A stretch of 64,000 nt of DNA from Saccharophagus degradans 2-40 (GCF_000013665.1 NC_007912.1:3403501-3467500), one strand, 5' to 3'; positions 30,891 through 40,694 are shown, counted from the first letter of the stretch. Translations and numbers: made by a program. The notes: generated by a model not told the origin, from the sequence alone.

Positions 30891-33617
30891 TTAAAGCTCG
30901 CGAGCAACCTCTTTAACATCGAAGACTTCGATTTGATCGCCAACTTTAACGTCGTAGTTCTTAACGCCAATACCACACTCGGTACCGTTACGAACTTCAC
31001 TTACGTCGTCTTTAAATCGACGCAATGACTCTAGCTCACCTTCGAAAATAACCACGTTTTCACGCAATACACGGATCGGCTTGTTGCGATGAACACTACC
31101 TTCAACAACCATACAGCCAGCAACCTGACCGAACTTAGGTGAACGGAAGGTTTCACGCACTTCAGCAATACCCACAATCTCTTCAACACGCTCAGGATCA
31201 AGCATACCGGAAAGCGCAGATTTAACTTCGTCGATCAATTGGTAAATAATGCTGTAGTAACGAATTTCGATAGACTCAGTTTCGGCCAATTTACGCGCAG
31301 AAGCATCGGCACGCACGTTAAAACCAAGCACAATCGCGCCAGTAGTTAACGCCAAGTTTACATCGTTACCGGTAATGCCGCCTACGCCGCCACCTACAAT
31401 ATTTACTTGTACTTCGTCGTTACCTATATCCAATAAAGCTGCCTGAATAGCTTCTAAAGAACCGCGAACGTCGGTTTTTAATACCACAGACAATACTTTA
31501 GTTTCGTTCTCGCCAATACCTGCGAACATATTCTCAAGCTTAGCTGCTTGCTGGCGCTGCAACTTCTCTTGGCGCTCACGCTCGGCGCGGAATTCTGCAA
31601 CTTCACGAGCCTTACGCTCATCCGGCACAACAAGGAATTCATCGCCAGCTTGCGGAGGCGTATCTAAACCTAAGATTTCTACAGGAGAAGATGGGCCCGC
31701 AGTTTTTACCTGCTCACCAAATTCGTTAGTCATTGCGCGAACGCGACCAAAGCTTTGACCAGCCAATAGAATGTCACCAGACTTCAAGTCACCGCCCTGT
31801 ACCAACACAGTAGCAACAACACCGCGACCTTTATCCATGCGCGATTCAACAACAACACCGCGAGCAGGAACATCTTTAGGTGCAGACAACTCTAGCAATT
31901 CAGCCTGAAGCGCAACGGCTTCTAGCAACTCTTCAATACCTTGACCGGTATGTGCCGACACTTCAATAAACTGTGTATCGCCGCCCCAGTCTTCAGGGAT
32001 AACCTCTTTAGCAGACAATTCGTTTTTAACACGATCTGGGTCTGCAGATTCTTTATCCATTTTGTTAATGGCTACAACCAGAGGCACACCCGCTGCACGA
32101 GCGTGCTGAACGGCTTCTTCTGTTTGCGGCATCACACCGTCATCTGCTGCAACCACCAGAATCACAACGTCGGTACATTGCGCACCGCGAGCGCGCATGG
32201 CGGTAAACGCGGCATGCCCAGGTGTATCCAAGAAGGTTAACTCGCCGTGACTTGTTTGAACTCGGTATGCACCAATGTGCTGGGTAATACCACCGGCTTC
32301 GCCAGAGGCAACCTTCGCTTTACGAATGTAATCGAGTAGCGATGTTTTACCGTGGTCAACGTGGCCCATTACGGTCACAATTGGCGCGCGAGGGATGGTC
32401 TCGCCATCCACATTAGCAGCCACTTCTTCTTGTAGCTTAATTTCAATAGCATCTGCACTTATAAGCACAGCTTTATGACCAAGCTCTTCAACAACTAACT
32501 GCGCAGTTTCTTGGTCTATTGGTTGGTTAACTGTCGCCATTGTGCCCATTTTCATTAAGCACTTAACAACTTCACCAGCCTTTACGTTCATACGCTGAGC
32601 CAATTCACCTACAGTGATTGTCTCTGGAATTTCCACATCGTAAGTAATTTTTCCTGTTGGCTTTTTAAAGCCATGCTTATTCGAAACTTTAATTACAGGG
32701 CGCGGACCACGATTTGCCGACAAACGCTTTGGTTTAGGCGCGTGAATAACTTCTTCAATCTCTTCTTTATCTTCAACGTAGTCCAAAGCAGAAGCCACTT
32801 TTTTCGGGCCAGCAACTTTCTTAACCGCTTTACCGGCTTTCTTGTTGTGCTTTTTACCGTCTTCGTCGAATTCTTCGTCTTTCTTGTCGTGTGGCTTTTT
32901 CAGCTTAGCCAAGTCTTCCACATGCTTAGTCGGACGAGCATCTTCTTTTGCAGCCGCTGCAGGGCCAGGAGCTGGCGCAGGCTTAGCCGCTTTTTCTTTG
33001 CGAGCTTTTTCAATTGCTGCAAGACGCTCTTCTTCCGCTTTTATTCGAGCAGATGCTGCACGTATACGCATTTCTTCGGCATCGTCTACTAGCGAAGACG
33101 CGGTAGTAGTTTGCGAAATAACAGGGGCAGCTGGCGCAGCAGGCTCTTCAACTGGCGCCTCTTCTATAGCCTCCACAACGGGCTCAGGTTCTGGCGCCTC
33201 TACCACTTCTGGCTCCGCTGCCACTTCCGGCTCTTGCACTGGCTCAACAACAGGCTCTTCAACCTTGGCCACTTCTGCTTCAGCCACAGCTGCTGACTCT
33301 TCAATTTCGTCCGCCACTTCGTCGCGTTTCACATAGGTACGCTTTTTACGTACTTCTACGTTTACAGTTTTGCGGCCACTGCCCGACCCTGTTTTTAGCG
33401 TTGTAGTAGTTTTACGCTTTAGGGTGATTTTCTTTGGCTCTGCCACGGTTTCACCGTGACTAGACTTAAGAAAAGTCAGTAGCTTTTGTTTTTCTTCGTC
33501 AGACACGACGTCGTCAGGAGACTGGTGCGTCAACCCGGCTTGCTGCATTTGCGATAAAATACGCTCAACAGGCGCACCCACTGACTTGGCGAGTTCACTT
33601 ACAGTTACTTCAGCCAT
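30891..33617 (-). CDS. infB: Translation initiation factor IF-2
   Basis: GTPase that places initiator tRNA on the ribosome. The 908-residue protein has a conserved IF2-N domain (about 1-50) and a long low-complexity linker rich in Glu, Pro, Val, Ala and Lys (about 60-300). A second IF2-N region follows, then the G domain with GHVDHGKT at 418-425, and the C-terminal domains. The linker is compositionally biased rather than recently acquired: similar linkers are normal in IF2. No shorter internal start like IF2-beta stands out. It lies in the rimP-nusA-infB operon. Confidence 0.98.
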   Translation of the reverse strand: MAEVTVSELAKSVGAPVERILSQMQQAGLTHQSPDDVVSDEEKQKLLTFLKSSHGETVAEPKKITLKRKTTTTLKTGSGSGRKTVNVEVRKKRTYVKRDEVADEIEESAAVAEAEVAKVEEPVVEPVQEPEVAAEPEVVEAPEPEPVVEAIEEAPVEEPAAPAAPVISQTTTASSLVDDAEEMRIRAASARIKAEEERLAAIEKARKEKAAKPAPAPGPAAAAKEDARPTKHVEDLAKLKKPHDKKDEEFDEDGKKHNKKAGKAVKKVAGPKKVASALDYVEDKEEIEEVIHAPKPKRLSANRGPRPVIKVSNKHGFKKPTGKITYDVEIPETITVGELAQRMNVKAGEVVKCLMKMGTMATVNQPIDQETAQLVVEELGHKAVLISADAIEIKLQEEVAANVDGETIPRAPIVTVMGHVDHGKTSLLDYIRKAKVASGEAGGITQHIGAYRVQTSHGELTFLDTPGHAAFTAMRARGAQCTDVVILVVAADDGVMPQTEEAVQHARAAGVPLVVAINKMDKESADPDRVKNELSAKEVIPEDWGGDTQFIEVSAHTGQGIEELLEAVALQAELLELSAPKDVPARGVVVESRMDKGRGVVATVLVQGGDLKSGDILLAGQSFGRVRAMTNEFGEQVKTAGPSSPVEILGLDTPPQAGDEFLVVPDERKAREVAEFRAERERQEKLQRQQAAKLENMFAGIGENETKVLSVVLKTDVRGSLEAIQAALLDIGNDEVQVNIVGGGVGGITGNDVNLALTTGAIVLGFNVRADASARKLAETESIEIRYYSIIYQLIDEVKSALSGMLDPERVEEIVGIAEVRETFRSPKFGQVAGCMVVEGSVHRNKPIRVLRENVVIFEGELESLRRFKDDVSEVRNGTECGIGVKNYDVKVGDQIEVFDVKEVAREL

Positions 33618-33687
33618 AAATATGTCTCAGTTCCCATTCTTTACTAAATTAATATTCCAACTACCGGCATTACGACAAGACCAAGCA

Positions 33688-35169
33688 CTAGGCTTCGTCT
33701 GCAAACCAGGGCTCGCGGGCTTTCATAATTAACGCAGCCGCGCGCTCTTCGTCCATGCCGTCAATTTCCATCAGCTCATCAACCGCCTGCTCCGCGAGAT
33801 CTTCCATACAGATCACACCGCGCGCTGCAAGAGTTTGAGCCAAAGCGTCATCCATGCCTTCCATGTTAACCAAATCATCAGCAGGCTGATTTTTCTCTTC
33901 GCCAGCCAATGCTTGAGTCAACAAGGCATCTTTCGCTCTATTGCGTAGCTCTTCTGCAATTTCTTCATCAAAGCCTTCAATGGCCAAAAATTCTTCCAAA
34001 GGCACGTACGCGACTTCTTCTAAGGTGGTAAAGCCTTCATCCACCAACACGTCGGCCACATCTTCATCTATATCAAGTGCATTGATAAACACATCGCGTG
34101 CACTGCCCGCCTCGGCGGCTTGTTTTTCATTCCACTGGTCAACGCTCATCACGTTGATTTCCCAACCGGTAAGCTCTGACGCCAAGCGCACATTCTGACC
34201 GCCGCGACCAATAGCTTGCGCTAAATTATCTTCGGCTACAGCTACATCCATAGAGCCGGCTTCTTCATCTACAACAATAGATTCAATTTCTGCCGGCGCC
34301 ATTGCATTAATAACAAATTGAGCCGGGTTATCATCCCATAGAATAATATCAATACGCTCGTTACCCAATTCGTTAGATACTGCCTGTACACGCGAACCGC
34401 GCATACCAACACAAGCACCAACCGGGTCTATACGGCCGTCGTTTGTAGCTACTGCAATTTTTGCTCTAGAGCCTGGGTCGCGCGCCGCAGCATTTAAAGA
34501 AATAACTTCTTCTGCTATTTCAGGCACTTCGATTTTAAACAGCTCGATTAACATCTCTGGGCATGCACGGCTCAAAAAGAGCTGTGGGCCACGCGCTTCT
34601 GGACGCACATCAGCCAGTACGGCACGCACGCGATCGTTCATACGAAATACTTCACGGCCAACTAACTCTTCGCGAGGAAGCAAACCTTCAGCATTGCCGC
34701 CAAGATCCACAATAATATTATCGCGAGTCACTTTCTTTACGGTACCGGCAATTAATTCACCAACACGGCCGCGGTACTCATCAACAATTTGTGCGCGCTC
34801 TGCTTCACGTACTTTTTGAACAATAACTTGCTTAGCGGTTTGCGCTGCAATTCGACCAAAATCTACGTTTTCAATAACTTCTTCGTACACATCGCCAGGC
34901 TTGAGCGATGGATCTTTCTCAATAGCTTCTTCGGTAGTGAACTGAGTTCCAAGCTCGGCCAAGGTATCGTCGTCTACAACTAACCAGCGACGAACAGTTA
35001 CATAATCGCCATCTTTGCGGTCAATCGTTACTTTAATATCAGCATCTTCGTCGTAACGTTTTTTGGTGGCTGATGCCAAGGCCAATTCGATTGCTTCGAA
35101 TATAATACCTTTATCAACGCCTTTTTCGTTTGATACAGCGTCCGCGACGAGCAATATTTCTTTTTTCAT
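33688..35169 (-). CDS. nusA: Transcription termination/antitermination factor NusA
   Basis: RNA-polymerase-binding factor that promotes pausing and termination and takes part in antitermination. The order is N-terminal domain (1-130), S1 (about 135-200), KH1 and KH2 (with [15 protein letters not shown] and [12 protein letters not shown]), and two acidic C-terminal repeats (about 360-420 and 435-490) as in gammaproteobacterial NusA. Total 493 residues. In E. coli NusA represses its own operon through leader terminators, and terminators are present here upstream of rimP. Confidence 0.98.
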   Translation of the reverse strand: MKKEILLVADAVSNEKGVDKGIIFEAIELALASATKKRYDEDADIKVTIDRKDGDYVTVRRWLVVDDDTLAELGTQFTTEEAIEKDPSLKPGDVYEEVIENVDFGRIAAQTAKQVIVQKVREAERAQIVDEYRGRVGELIAGTVKKVTRDNIIVDLGGNAEGLLPREELVGREVFRMNDRVRAVLADVRPEARGPQLFLSRACPEMLIELFKIEVPEIAEEVISLNAAARDPGSRAKIAVATNDGRIDPVGACVGMRGSRVQAVSNELGNERIDIILWDDNPAQFVINAMAPAEIESIVVDEEAGSMDVAVAEDNLAQAIGRGGQNVRLASELTGWEINVMSVDQWNEKQAAEAGSARDVFINALDIDEDVADVLVDEGFTTLEEVAYVPLEEFLAIEGFDEEIAEELRNRAKDALLTQALAGEEKNQPADDLVNMEGMDDALAQTLAARGVICMEDLAEQAVDELMEIDGMDEERAAALIMKAREPWFADEA

Positions 35170-35262
35170 TGAGTTGCCTCTATATGTTCCTTATATACGG
35201 AAAAACATAAAAGAATTAGAGTCACAATAGCTTTGCCGAGGCAAAACTGATTCAAGTAACAA

Positions 35263-35718
35263 TTAAAATTTAGGTACCACCTGAGCTTTATCGATAAGCT
35301 CAAACGGCAAGATGTACTCTTCGGCATCAATCAGCAGGATGACTTCATCATCTTCAACCGCTGTTAACTTGCCACTAAAGTTTCTGCGTCCATCAAACGC
35401 GGTTCGCAATCGCAAAGACACATGCTCGCCAACAAAGCGCGTAAAATGATCGAGAGTGAATAACGGGCGGTCCATCCCAGGAGAGGAGACTTCTAATGTG
35501 TATTCCCCAGAGATTGGATCTTCCACATCGAGCACAGCACTCACTTGACGACTCACATTTTCGCAGTCTTCAACGCCAACGCCAGCTTCTTTTTCTATAA
35601 AAATACGTAACAGTGATTGCTTGCCCTGCATGCGCAGCTCAAGCCCCCAGAACTCACAGCCCAAGGATTCAACCACAGGAGCAAGCATTTTCTCTAACCG
35701 GGTTTCTTTTCCCGCCAT
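35263..35718 (-). CDS. rimP: Ribosome maturation factor RimP
   Basis: 30S assembly factor acting early in small-subunit maturation. I chose the ATG giving MAGKETRLEKML... (151 residues), because the longer in-frame start at 35769 would put 17 extra residues across a transcription terminator. The conserved GLELRMQGKQSLLRIFIE and SPGMDRPLF stretches are present. First protein gene after the initiator tRNA, as in E. coli. Confidence 0.96.
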   Translation of the reverse strand: MAGKETRLEKMLAPVVESLGCEFWGLELRMQGKQSLLRIFIEKEAGVGVEDCENVSRQVSAVLDVEDPISGEYTLEVSSPGMDRPLFTLDHFTRFVGEHVSLRLRTAFDGRRNFSGKLTAVEDDEVILLIDAEEYILPFELIDKAQVVPKF

Positions 35719-35739
35719 ATTCGTATTTTCTCTACAAAC

Positions 35740-35763
35740 AAAAAATGGGCATAAAGCCCATTT
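35740..35763 (-). terminator. Terminator-like hairpin just upstream of rimP
   Basis: AAATGGGC/GCCCATTT stem with a TTTAT loop, then six T on the coding strand, ending 21 bases before the rimP start codon. Full transcription of rimP-nusA-infB therefore needs readthrough or antitermination. Confidence 0.8.
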
Positions 35764-35817
35764 AAACAATAATTCTTGCGCTAAACGCCGGACTGGGTTT
35801 TAAAATACCCAGATACG

Positions 35818-35836
35818 AAAAAACCCCATAAAGGGG
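35818..35836 (-). terminator. Terminator after the initiator tRNA
   Basis: CCCC/GGGG stem with a TTTAT loop identical to that of the next hairpin downstream, followed by six T. It should release the tRNA transcript. Confidence 0.75.
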
Positions 35837-36008
35837 CCCCGCGCGACGCTAGATACGCCAATTGCAAACCAGATAACTGGCCCGGGCTCACTCGCAAGCT
35901 TGCAAAAACGCGGCAATCTTATCATGAAACCCTACGGCTGGTAACCGTATAAAGAACGACAGATTAATCTGCCAGCTAACCGGCAATAGCGATTAGCTTT
36001 AGAATAAG

Positions 36009-36085
<77 letters not shown>

Positions 36086-36124
36086 CCAAATCCGGTTGAT
36101 AAGTTCTCTCAACCGAGGCGCAGC

Positions 36125-36153
36125 ATTGTATGCATGAAGCCCACCTAGGTCAA
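36125..36153 (-). promoter_or_regulatory. Sigma-70 promoter of the tRNA-fMet/rimP operon
   Basis: TTGACC, 17-base spacer, TACAAT, then a GC-rich discriminator (GCTGCGCC), typical of stringently controlled tRNA promoters. It is about 40 bp upstream of the tRNA. Confidence 0.88.
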
Positions 36154-36335
36154 GAACAATTATAAAAAAGTTACTAATTAATTACGTTTTAATTAAAAAC
36201 AGCTATTAAGAACAAATTTCGAACAAGCAAAGCCGAATAAAAATAATTTTTAACTTTCACATTTTTTACAACAATCACCTTTGCTTTTAGTTCACCCTAA
36301 GCCCATTACCCTTTTTCAAAAAATAAGGCAAAAAA

Positions 36336-37340
36336 ATGAGCAACCATCTAACCCATATTTTACAAGAATGGCTAAAACGCAAAACCAGCCATAAATGGGC
36401 ACTTGGGGTAGTCGCTAACACAGAAGGCCCCGTTTACCGAAAAACAGGGGCAATAATGCTGCTTAGCGACAGAGGGGATCAATTAGGGATGTTAAGTGGC
36501 GGCTGCCTTGAAGGTGACATACTTTTGCATGCGCAGCGCGCCATTTTAAAAAACGAAAGCACGCGAGTTATTTATGACGCTAACGAAAAAGGCGGCTTAG
36601 CCTGGCGACTAGGCATAGGCTGCGGCGGCAAAGCAGAGATAGTTATTCACCCATGCAACAGCGCAAACCATTTCCTTGAACTAGAACAACTTCACCAAAC
36701 ACTCTCTGCGCAGCGGCCCGCAACCTACAACCTCAACCTAGAACACGCAGAAGCAACCATTAGCGCAAGCTCACATGCAAGCAGTGGCAACTCGCTAAAT
36801 ACAACAGAAGTCTTCAACCACAACAACAGCCAATGGCTACGCATACACGCCCAACCAAGACCACACCTTGTTATTAGTGGCGCAGGCGTAGATATGCAGC
36901 CTATAGCAGCGCTTGCTGCTCAACTAGGCTGGAAGGTAACCCTAGTAGATAGCCGTCAAGCTAACGCCAGACAAAGGCACTTCCCAAGCGCTGACAATGT
37001 ATTTTGTTGCTCCATTGACGAATTGCCACAGGGTACGCTTGCACAATGCGACGCACTTATTATTGCAAACCACAACCTCAACATGGATGCCCAAGCCCTA
37101 AAAGCTGCTCAATTATCAAGCGCTCGCTACATTGGCCTACTCGGCCCTGCAGCCAGAAGAGAAAAAATTTTTGCGCTTGCGGAAATAAAAGAGAGTGACA
37201 GCAAAGCTATTGCTGGGCCAATGGGGCTTGCCCTAGGTAACGACCTACCAGAAAGCATAGCCTTAAGCGTATTGGCAGAATGCCATGCCGTTCTTTTCGG
37301 CAGCTCAGGCCAACCGCTAAGCAACCACTATTGGAATTAG
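36336..37340 (+). CDS. XdhC/CoxI family protein (molybdenum cofactor maturation type)
   Basis: Members of this family load or sulfurate molybdenum cofactor for xanthine-dehydrogenase-type enzymes. The 334-residue protein has the N-terminal XdhC/CoxI domain (KWALGVVANTEGPVYRKTGA and MLSGGCLEGD) and the C-terminal Rossmann domain (LVISGAGVDMQPIAALAAQLGW, then YIGLLGPAARR). No molybdo-hydroxylase gene lies in this window, so its client is elsewhere or unknown. It forms a two-gene unit with the following nucleotidyltransferase and sits in the accessory stretch between two tRNA genes, preceded by AT-rich DNA. Confidence 0.88.
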   Translation: MSNHLTHILQEWLKRKTSHKWALGVVANTEGPVYRKTGAIMLLSDRGDQLGMLSGGCLEGDILLHAQRAILKNESTRVIYDANEKGGLAWRLGIGCGGKAEIVIHPCNSANHFLELEQLHQTLSAQRPATYNLNLEHAEATISASSHASSGNSLNTTEVFNHNNSQWLRIHAQPRPHLVISGAGVDMQPIAALAAQLGWKVTLVDSRQANARQRHFPSADNVFCCSIDELPQGTLAQCDALIIANHNLNMDAQALKAAQLSSARYIGLLGPAARREKIFALAEIKESDSKAIAGPMGLALGNDLPESIALSVLAECHAVLFGSSGQPLSNHYWN

Positions 37341-37345
37341 ATCCG

Positions 37346-37972
37346 GTGATAAACACTCAACTAAAGCTCAATATTGCCATTTTGGCAGCGGGTGCGGCCT
37401 CTCGATTCGGCGCGTGCAAATTACTTGCGCCCCTCAACGGCAAACCCGTTTTAAATTACAGCCTAGACGCGGCATCCCAGACCGACGCCCACGAAGTATT
37501 TATTATCACCGGCGGCTGGCATCAAGATATAGAAAAGCACCTTGAGCTACGCAACGCAGAAAAAGAACATTTTTTATATTGCCAAAACTGGCAGGAAGGA
37601 ATGGGGGCATCCATAAAACTTGCCGCCAATATCAACAAAGATAAAAGCACAGCACTGCTAATAATGCTTGCAGACCAGCCTCTCATTGGCGCCGAACAGT
37701 TGAATCTACTTATAAAGCACTGGCGCGACCAACCAGAGCAAATATGCTGCGCACAATTCAACAACACACTGGGAGCACCCGCGATATTCCCTATAAGCGC
37801 TCAACAAGAGCTACTTACACTTCCAAACAACCTGGGCGCGAAGCGGCTACTTACAAACCAAACCGTAAACACAGTCAGCATCCCAGAAGCCACATGGGAC
37901 ATAGACACACCAGCCAACCTCTCTCAAGCCCACACGCTACTCGCAGCAAAAGCAAAAACAGGCGCCAATTAG
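37346..37972 (+). CDS. MobA-like NTP transferase (MocA type, molybdenum cofactor cytidylyltransferase)
   Basis: Probably attaches CMP (or GMP) to molybdopterin for XdhC-dependent enzymes. It shows the signature LAAGAASRFGACKLL, then the metal-binding region MLADQPLIGAEQL and a late DIDTPANL motif. I chose a GTG start five bases after the xdhC-like stop, giving 208 residues. An upstream ATG (37280) would overlap the previous gene by 61 bp and add a non-family N-terminus. Its last four bases overlap the 3' end of the convergent DUF523 gene. Confidence 0.85.
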   Translation: MINTQLKLNIAILAAGAASRFGACKLLAPLNGKPVLNYSLDAASQTDAHEVFIITGGWHQDIEKHLELRNAEKEHFLYCQNWQEGMGASIKLAANINKDKSTALLIMLADQPLIGAEQLNLLIKHWRDQPEQICCAQFNNTLGAPAIFPISAQQELLTLPNNLGAKRLLTNQTVNTVSIPEATWDIDTPANLSQAHTLLAAKAKTGAN

Positions 37973-38922
37973 ATTTGGTTGCGCAACCCCAAATCATTAG
38001 CATAAGGTTCTAAGTAAGCCTGCGCTTTAATGTAGTCACTGCCGTGCATTTTTAGGTAATGCTTCAAAAGAGCGACCGGCACAGCAAGGTTAACAATTCC
38101 CTTACGGTACTCTTCTATCGACGCCGCCAACGCTTGGCGCGCCTCACCGGGCACCTCTTCGCGCAAATACCCAAGCATATGATAGAGCGTATTTGAATGC
38201 CCCTTACGCGACGCAGGCTTAGTAATAGCCTCCATAAACGCTGCAATATAAGTAGCCGCGAATGAATCGATTTGCGCAGTGCCCGCGCGGGCAACCATTT
38301 GCCCCAACTCACGATATGGCTTTTGCCCATGAGCCATAAGCATGTACTTGTAGCGGCTGTGAAACTTAACGATTTTATTTGCCGTAGGCTGCTCACCCAC
38401 AGAACTGCGCCAATCGCTATAGGCAAATACTCGCGCAATAAAGTTTTCTCGCAACAAGGCATCGTTTAAACGCCCTTCCTCTTCCAAAGGCAACAAGGGG
38501 TTTACCGCCTTTAACGCTCGGGCAAAAATGCCTGCATGCTTACCGGGCAACACACCCCCTTTAGGCGTATACACTTTTGCACTATACAGCCCACAGCTAG
38601 GGCTGTTTTTCATTAAAATATACCCGCAAAGGGAGTGACTTAGCCTACCAATCTCATCCCCATAAGCGGCGAGCGCGTCCGTTACATCTACACTGGCATC
38701 AACAGTACCAACGGCTCGCGGCGCATCAATACTCCCCACAAGTCGAATGGGCTCGCGCGGCACACCCATCCCTATCGCTACCTCTGGACAAAAACCCTGA
38801 AACTCAAACACACGAGACAAATGATCTAAACAGAAACGAGACTGCTTGTGGCCGCCGTTAAAGCGAACCTCCTCCCCCAACAAACAAGAGCTTATACCTA
38901 CAGGTATTTTATTTTCTTCCAC
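37969..38922 (-). CDS. DUF523-DUF1722 protein
   Basis: Two-domain protein: DUF523 at about 6-150 (VGISSCLLGEEVRFNGGHK, NSPSCGLYSAKVY) and DUF1722 (YbgA-like) at about 190-310 (KYMLMAHGQKPYRELG, YRKG). Cysteines in SSCLLG and SPSCG are conserved in DUF523. The biochemical role of the family is not settled. I set the start at a GTG preceded by a perfect AGGAGG seven bases away, yielding 317 residues; the ATG seven codons upstream would place that Shine-Dalgarno inside the gene. It overlaps the convergent MocA-like gene by four bases. Confidence 0.88.
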   Translation of the reverse strand: MEENKIPVGISSCLLGEEVRFNGGHKQSRFCLDHLSRVFEFQGFCPEVAIGMGVPREPIRLVGSIDAPRAVGTVDASVDVTDALAAYGDEIGRLSHSLCGYILMKNSPSCGLYSAKVYTPKGGVLPGKHAGIFARALKAVNPLLPLEEEGRLNDALLRENFIARVFAYSDWRSSVGEQPTANKIVKFHSRYKYMLMAHGQKPYRELGQMVARAGTAQIDSFAATYIAAFMEAITKPASRKGHSNTLYHMLGYLREEVPGEARQALAASIEEYRKGIVNLAVPVALLKHYLKMHGSDYIKAQAYLEPYANDLGLRNQI

Positions 38923-39070
38923 GCGACAACCTCCTATGCACATTACTTGAGTATATACGCGCTACACAGCAATGCAGATGAGAGCAACAACAAAATAAGC
39001 GACTAAGAAAATAAGGAGAGAAACAAGAAGAATGAGAAGAGATAAACCAGAACAAAATGAAAGGGCAATA

Positions 39071-39493
39071 TTATCGACTACGCCCCTCTGCGCTGCCGCC
39101 AAATAAACCTTTTACAACAAAACCAACCAAACCAATTACACTTACACTGCTGCCACCAATTAAGGTAACCAGCACATTTGAGTTATATTCAAAATTATGG
39201 GTTATTCCAATCCACCAGATTAGCGCCCAAAGGGCAATACTCCACACACACATAAAAGAAAACACACAAATAGCGGCAACCTTGCGCATACCTCTATTGG
39301 CAATTTTCTCGTTTAAATCTTCGCGAGTGTGCAACTGAGCCAGGAGCTTTTCGCCCTCTGCGGCACTAAACGCATGCTCTTCACCCTTTGCCTGCTCGCT
39401 AGGAATAGGCGCCGGCGCAGCAATAACCTTGCTCTTTAGGGCCTCGTTTAACCCTTGCGCGCGCGATTGCGTTTTTTTGCCGGTATCAGACAC
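39071..39493 (-). CDS. Small two-helix membrane protein, possible toxin partner of the Panacea protein
   Basis: 140 residues of unrecognised family. A hydrophilic, helical N-terminal half (1-68) is followed by two membrane helices at about 71-97 and 107-131 and a short basic tail. GTG start with GGAG ten bases upstream, five bases after the stop of the Panacea gene, so the two are translationally linked. Panacea (DUF4065) proteins neutralise many unrelated toxins, some of them small membrane proteins. By position and topology this is a candidate for that role, but no sequence motif proves it. Confidence 0.65.
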   Translation of the reverse strand: MSDTGKKTQSRAQGLNEALKSKVIAAPAPIPSEQAKGEEHAFSAAEGEKLLAQLHTREDLNEKIANRGMRKVAAICVFSFMCVWSIALWALIWWIGITHNFEYNSNVLVTLIGGSSVSVIGLVGFVVKGLFGGSAEGRSR

Positions 39494-39498
39494 TAATA

Positions 39499-39978
39499 CT
39501 AAGCTCCAGCCAGCATGTGCTTGTAGTGCTCGGCAATAGTACGATTATCAATAACCGCACCAGCATAAGAGCTATCACCATGGCGCCAAGTTTGGTACCA
39601 AGGTGTACCCGGCTGATGAGTTAAGTCCGACAATTGCGGGCCAGAATAATGCTTATAGTTATTCCACACCGCATCAATAATTTCATCTTCGGCATCGCTA
39701 AAACCAGCAGCTTCAACCATGGCCTCTATTTGCTTATCTGTTACTTGCACCTCATCTGCGCGAAAACGCTTAAAACAGTGATACAAATCTTCAATGACTG
39801 GGCCAAACTTCCACGCGTAAACGTCATCTTTAATAAGCGGAGCATCGCACCAACCCAAGGAGCAGCCGTGCGCAATATACACCAGCTTTTGCAACTGCAT
39901 TGGCGTCAACGACCCACCTTCTGAAGCCGCTTTTTGCAAAAACTTATAAGCCACATCTATAGCGCTATGACTAGACAT
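39499..39978 (-). CDS. Panacea (DUF4065, SocA-like) protein, candidate antitoxin
   Basis: 159 residues covering a complete Panacea domain: LTPMQLQKLVYIAHG at about 26-40, AWKFGPVIEDLYHCF at about 57-71 and a late LSDLTHQPGTPW. Members include SocA and antitoxins of the hyperpromiscuous PanA group. I chose the ATG preceded by GGAGG at good spacing, dropping seven upstream residues (from an ATG at 39999). First gene of a two-gene operon with its own promoter, followed immediately by a membrane-protein gene. Confidence 0.88.
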   Translation of the reverse strand: MSSHSAIDVAYKFLQKAASEGGSLTPMQLQKLVYIAHGCSLGWCDAPLIKDDVYAWKFGPVIEDLYHCFKRFRADEVQVTDKQIEAMVEAAGFSDAEDEIIDAVWNNYKHYSGPQLSDLTHQPGTPWYQTWRHGDSSYAGAVIDNRTIAEHYKHMLAGA

Positions 39979-40017
39979 TTCTGCCCTCCTTACACCCACC
40001 CAAATAGAATAAAAAAC

Positions 40018-40046
40018 AAACTAAGCTCTTTATTCATTAATGTCAA
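40018..40046 (-). promoter_or_regulatory. Sigma-70 promoter of the Panacea operon
   Basis: Perfect TTGACA (-35), 17-base spacer, TAGTTT (-10), 40 bp upstream of the Panacea start codon. The perfect -35 makes it credible; the -10 is weak. Confidence 0.65.
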
Positions 40047-40153
40047 TAAAACTGTATAAACAAACAGCCAACACTTGCTATATGGTGCCAAAGCACTTTA
40101 TTTAAAGCCCAAAGACCCATTACTTATTAACACTAGAGATAACTTTTAGACAT

Positions 40154-40187
40154 AAAAAAAGCACCCCTATTACTAGGGATGCTTTTT
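40154..40187. terminator. Bidirectional terminator after tRNA-Leu
   Basis: GCACCCCTA/TAGGGATGC stem with one mismatch and a TTAC loop, flanked by seven A and six T. It ends the tpiA-secG-tRNA-Leu transcript and insulates the Panacea operon. Confidence 0.88.
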
Positions 40188-40193
40188 TAAAGA

Positions 40194-40278
40194 TGGTGCC
40201 CAAGGCCGGACTTGAACCGGCACGGCTTACGCCACTACCCCCTCAAGATAGCGTGTCTACCAATTCCACCACTTGGGC
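40194..40278 (-). tRNA. leuU: tRNA-Leu (GAG)
   Basis: 85-nt class II tRNA with encoded CCA. Acceptor arms are GCCCAAG and CTTGGGC. The anticodon loop TTGAGGG reads GAG, the long variable arm is present, and the T-loop is GGTTCAAGTCC. Seven bases after the secG stop, matching the secG-leuU order of E. coli. Confidence 0.97.
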
Positions 40279-40285
40279 AATTTTA

Positions 40286-40675
40286 CTATTCGGCTGGAAG
40301 CTCAGGAACGTCTTCGCTCGAGTCAGCTTCTGCTTCAATATCTACTGAAGGGACATCAGAAGCATCAATTGGTGCGGTCTCTTCAAGGGACGGCAATTCT
40401 ACTTCTTCTGAGATAGAAAATGAAACATCTTCTGTAATATCAGCCTGTTTTTTTGCAATTATTGCCAGCGCAAAACTAGTAATAAAAAACACAGCAACTA
40501 ACAGTGCCGTCATGCGCGAGAAAAAGTTACCGGAACCGCCAGAACCAAACAAAGTTTGCGATGCACCTGCACCAAAGGAAGCACCCATTTCTGCGCCCTT
40601 GCCCTGCTGCATTAAAATCAAACCAATAATTGCCAAAGCAACCAACAGGTGAACTATAAATATAATATTTTCCAT
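40286..40675 (-). CDS. secG: Preprotein translocase subunit SecG
   Basis: Small accessory subunit of the SecYEG channel in the inner membrane. Two helices, about 4-24 and 54-74, flank the conserved cytoplasmic loop with LMQQGKGAEMGASFG and FGSGGSGNF. An acidic Glu/Ser/Pro-rich tail of about 50 residues makes it longer (129) than E. coli SecG (110). It lies 19 bp after tpiA and upstream of tRNA-Leu. Confidence 0.97.
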   Translation of the reverse strand: MENIIFIVHLLVALAIIGLILMQQGKGAEMGASFGAGASQTLFGSGGSGNFFSRMTALLVAVFFITSFALAIIAKKQADITEDVSFSISEEVELPSLEETAPIDASDVPSVDIEAEADSSEDVPELPAE

Positions 40676-40694
40676 CTTTCACTCTCTAGTTAAT

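Noticed and set aside
32842-33336. A long plus-strand frame opposite infB
   Set aside because: It is the Ser/Ala-rich antisense of the low-complexity IF2 linker, an artefact of biased codons.
35719-35769. Seventeen-residue N-terminal extension of RimP
   Set aside because: It would be encoded across a terminator hairpin and T-run, and is not conserved.
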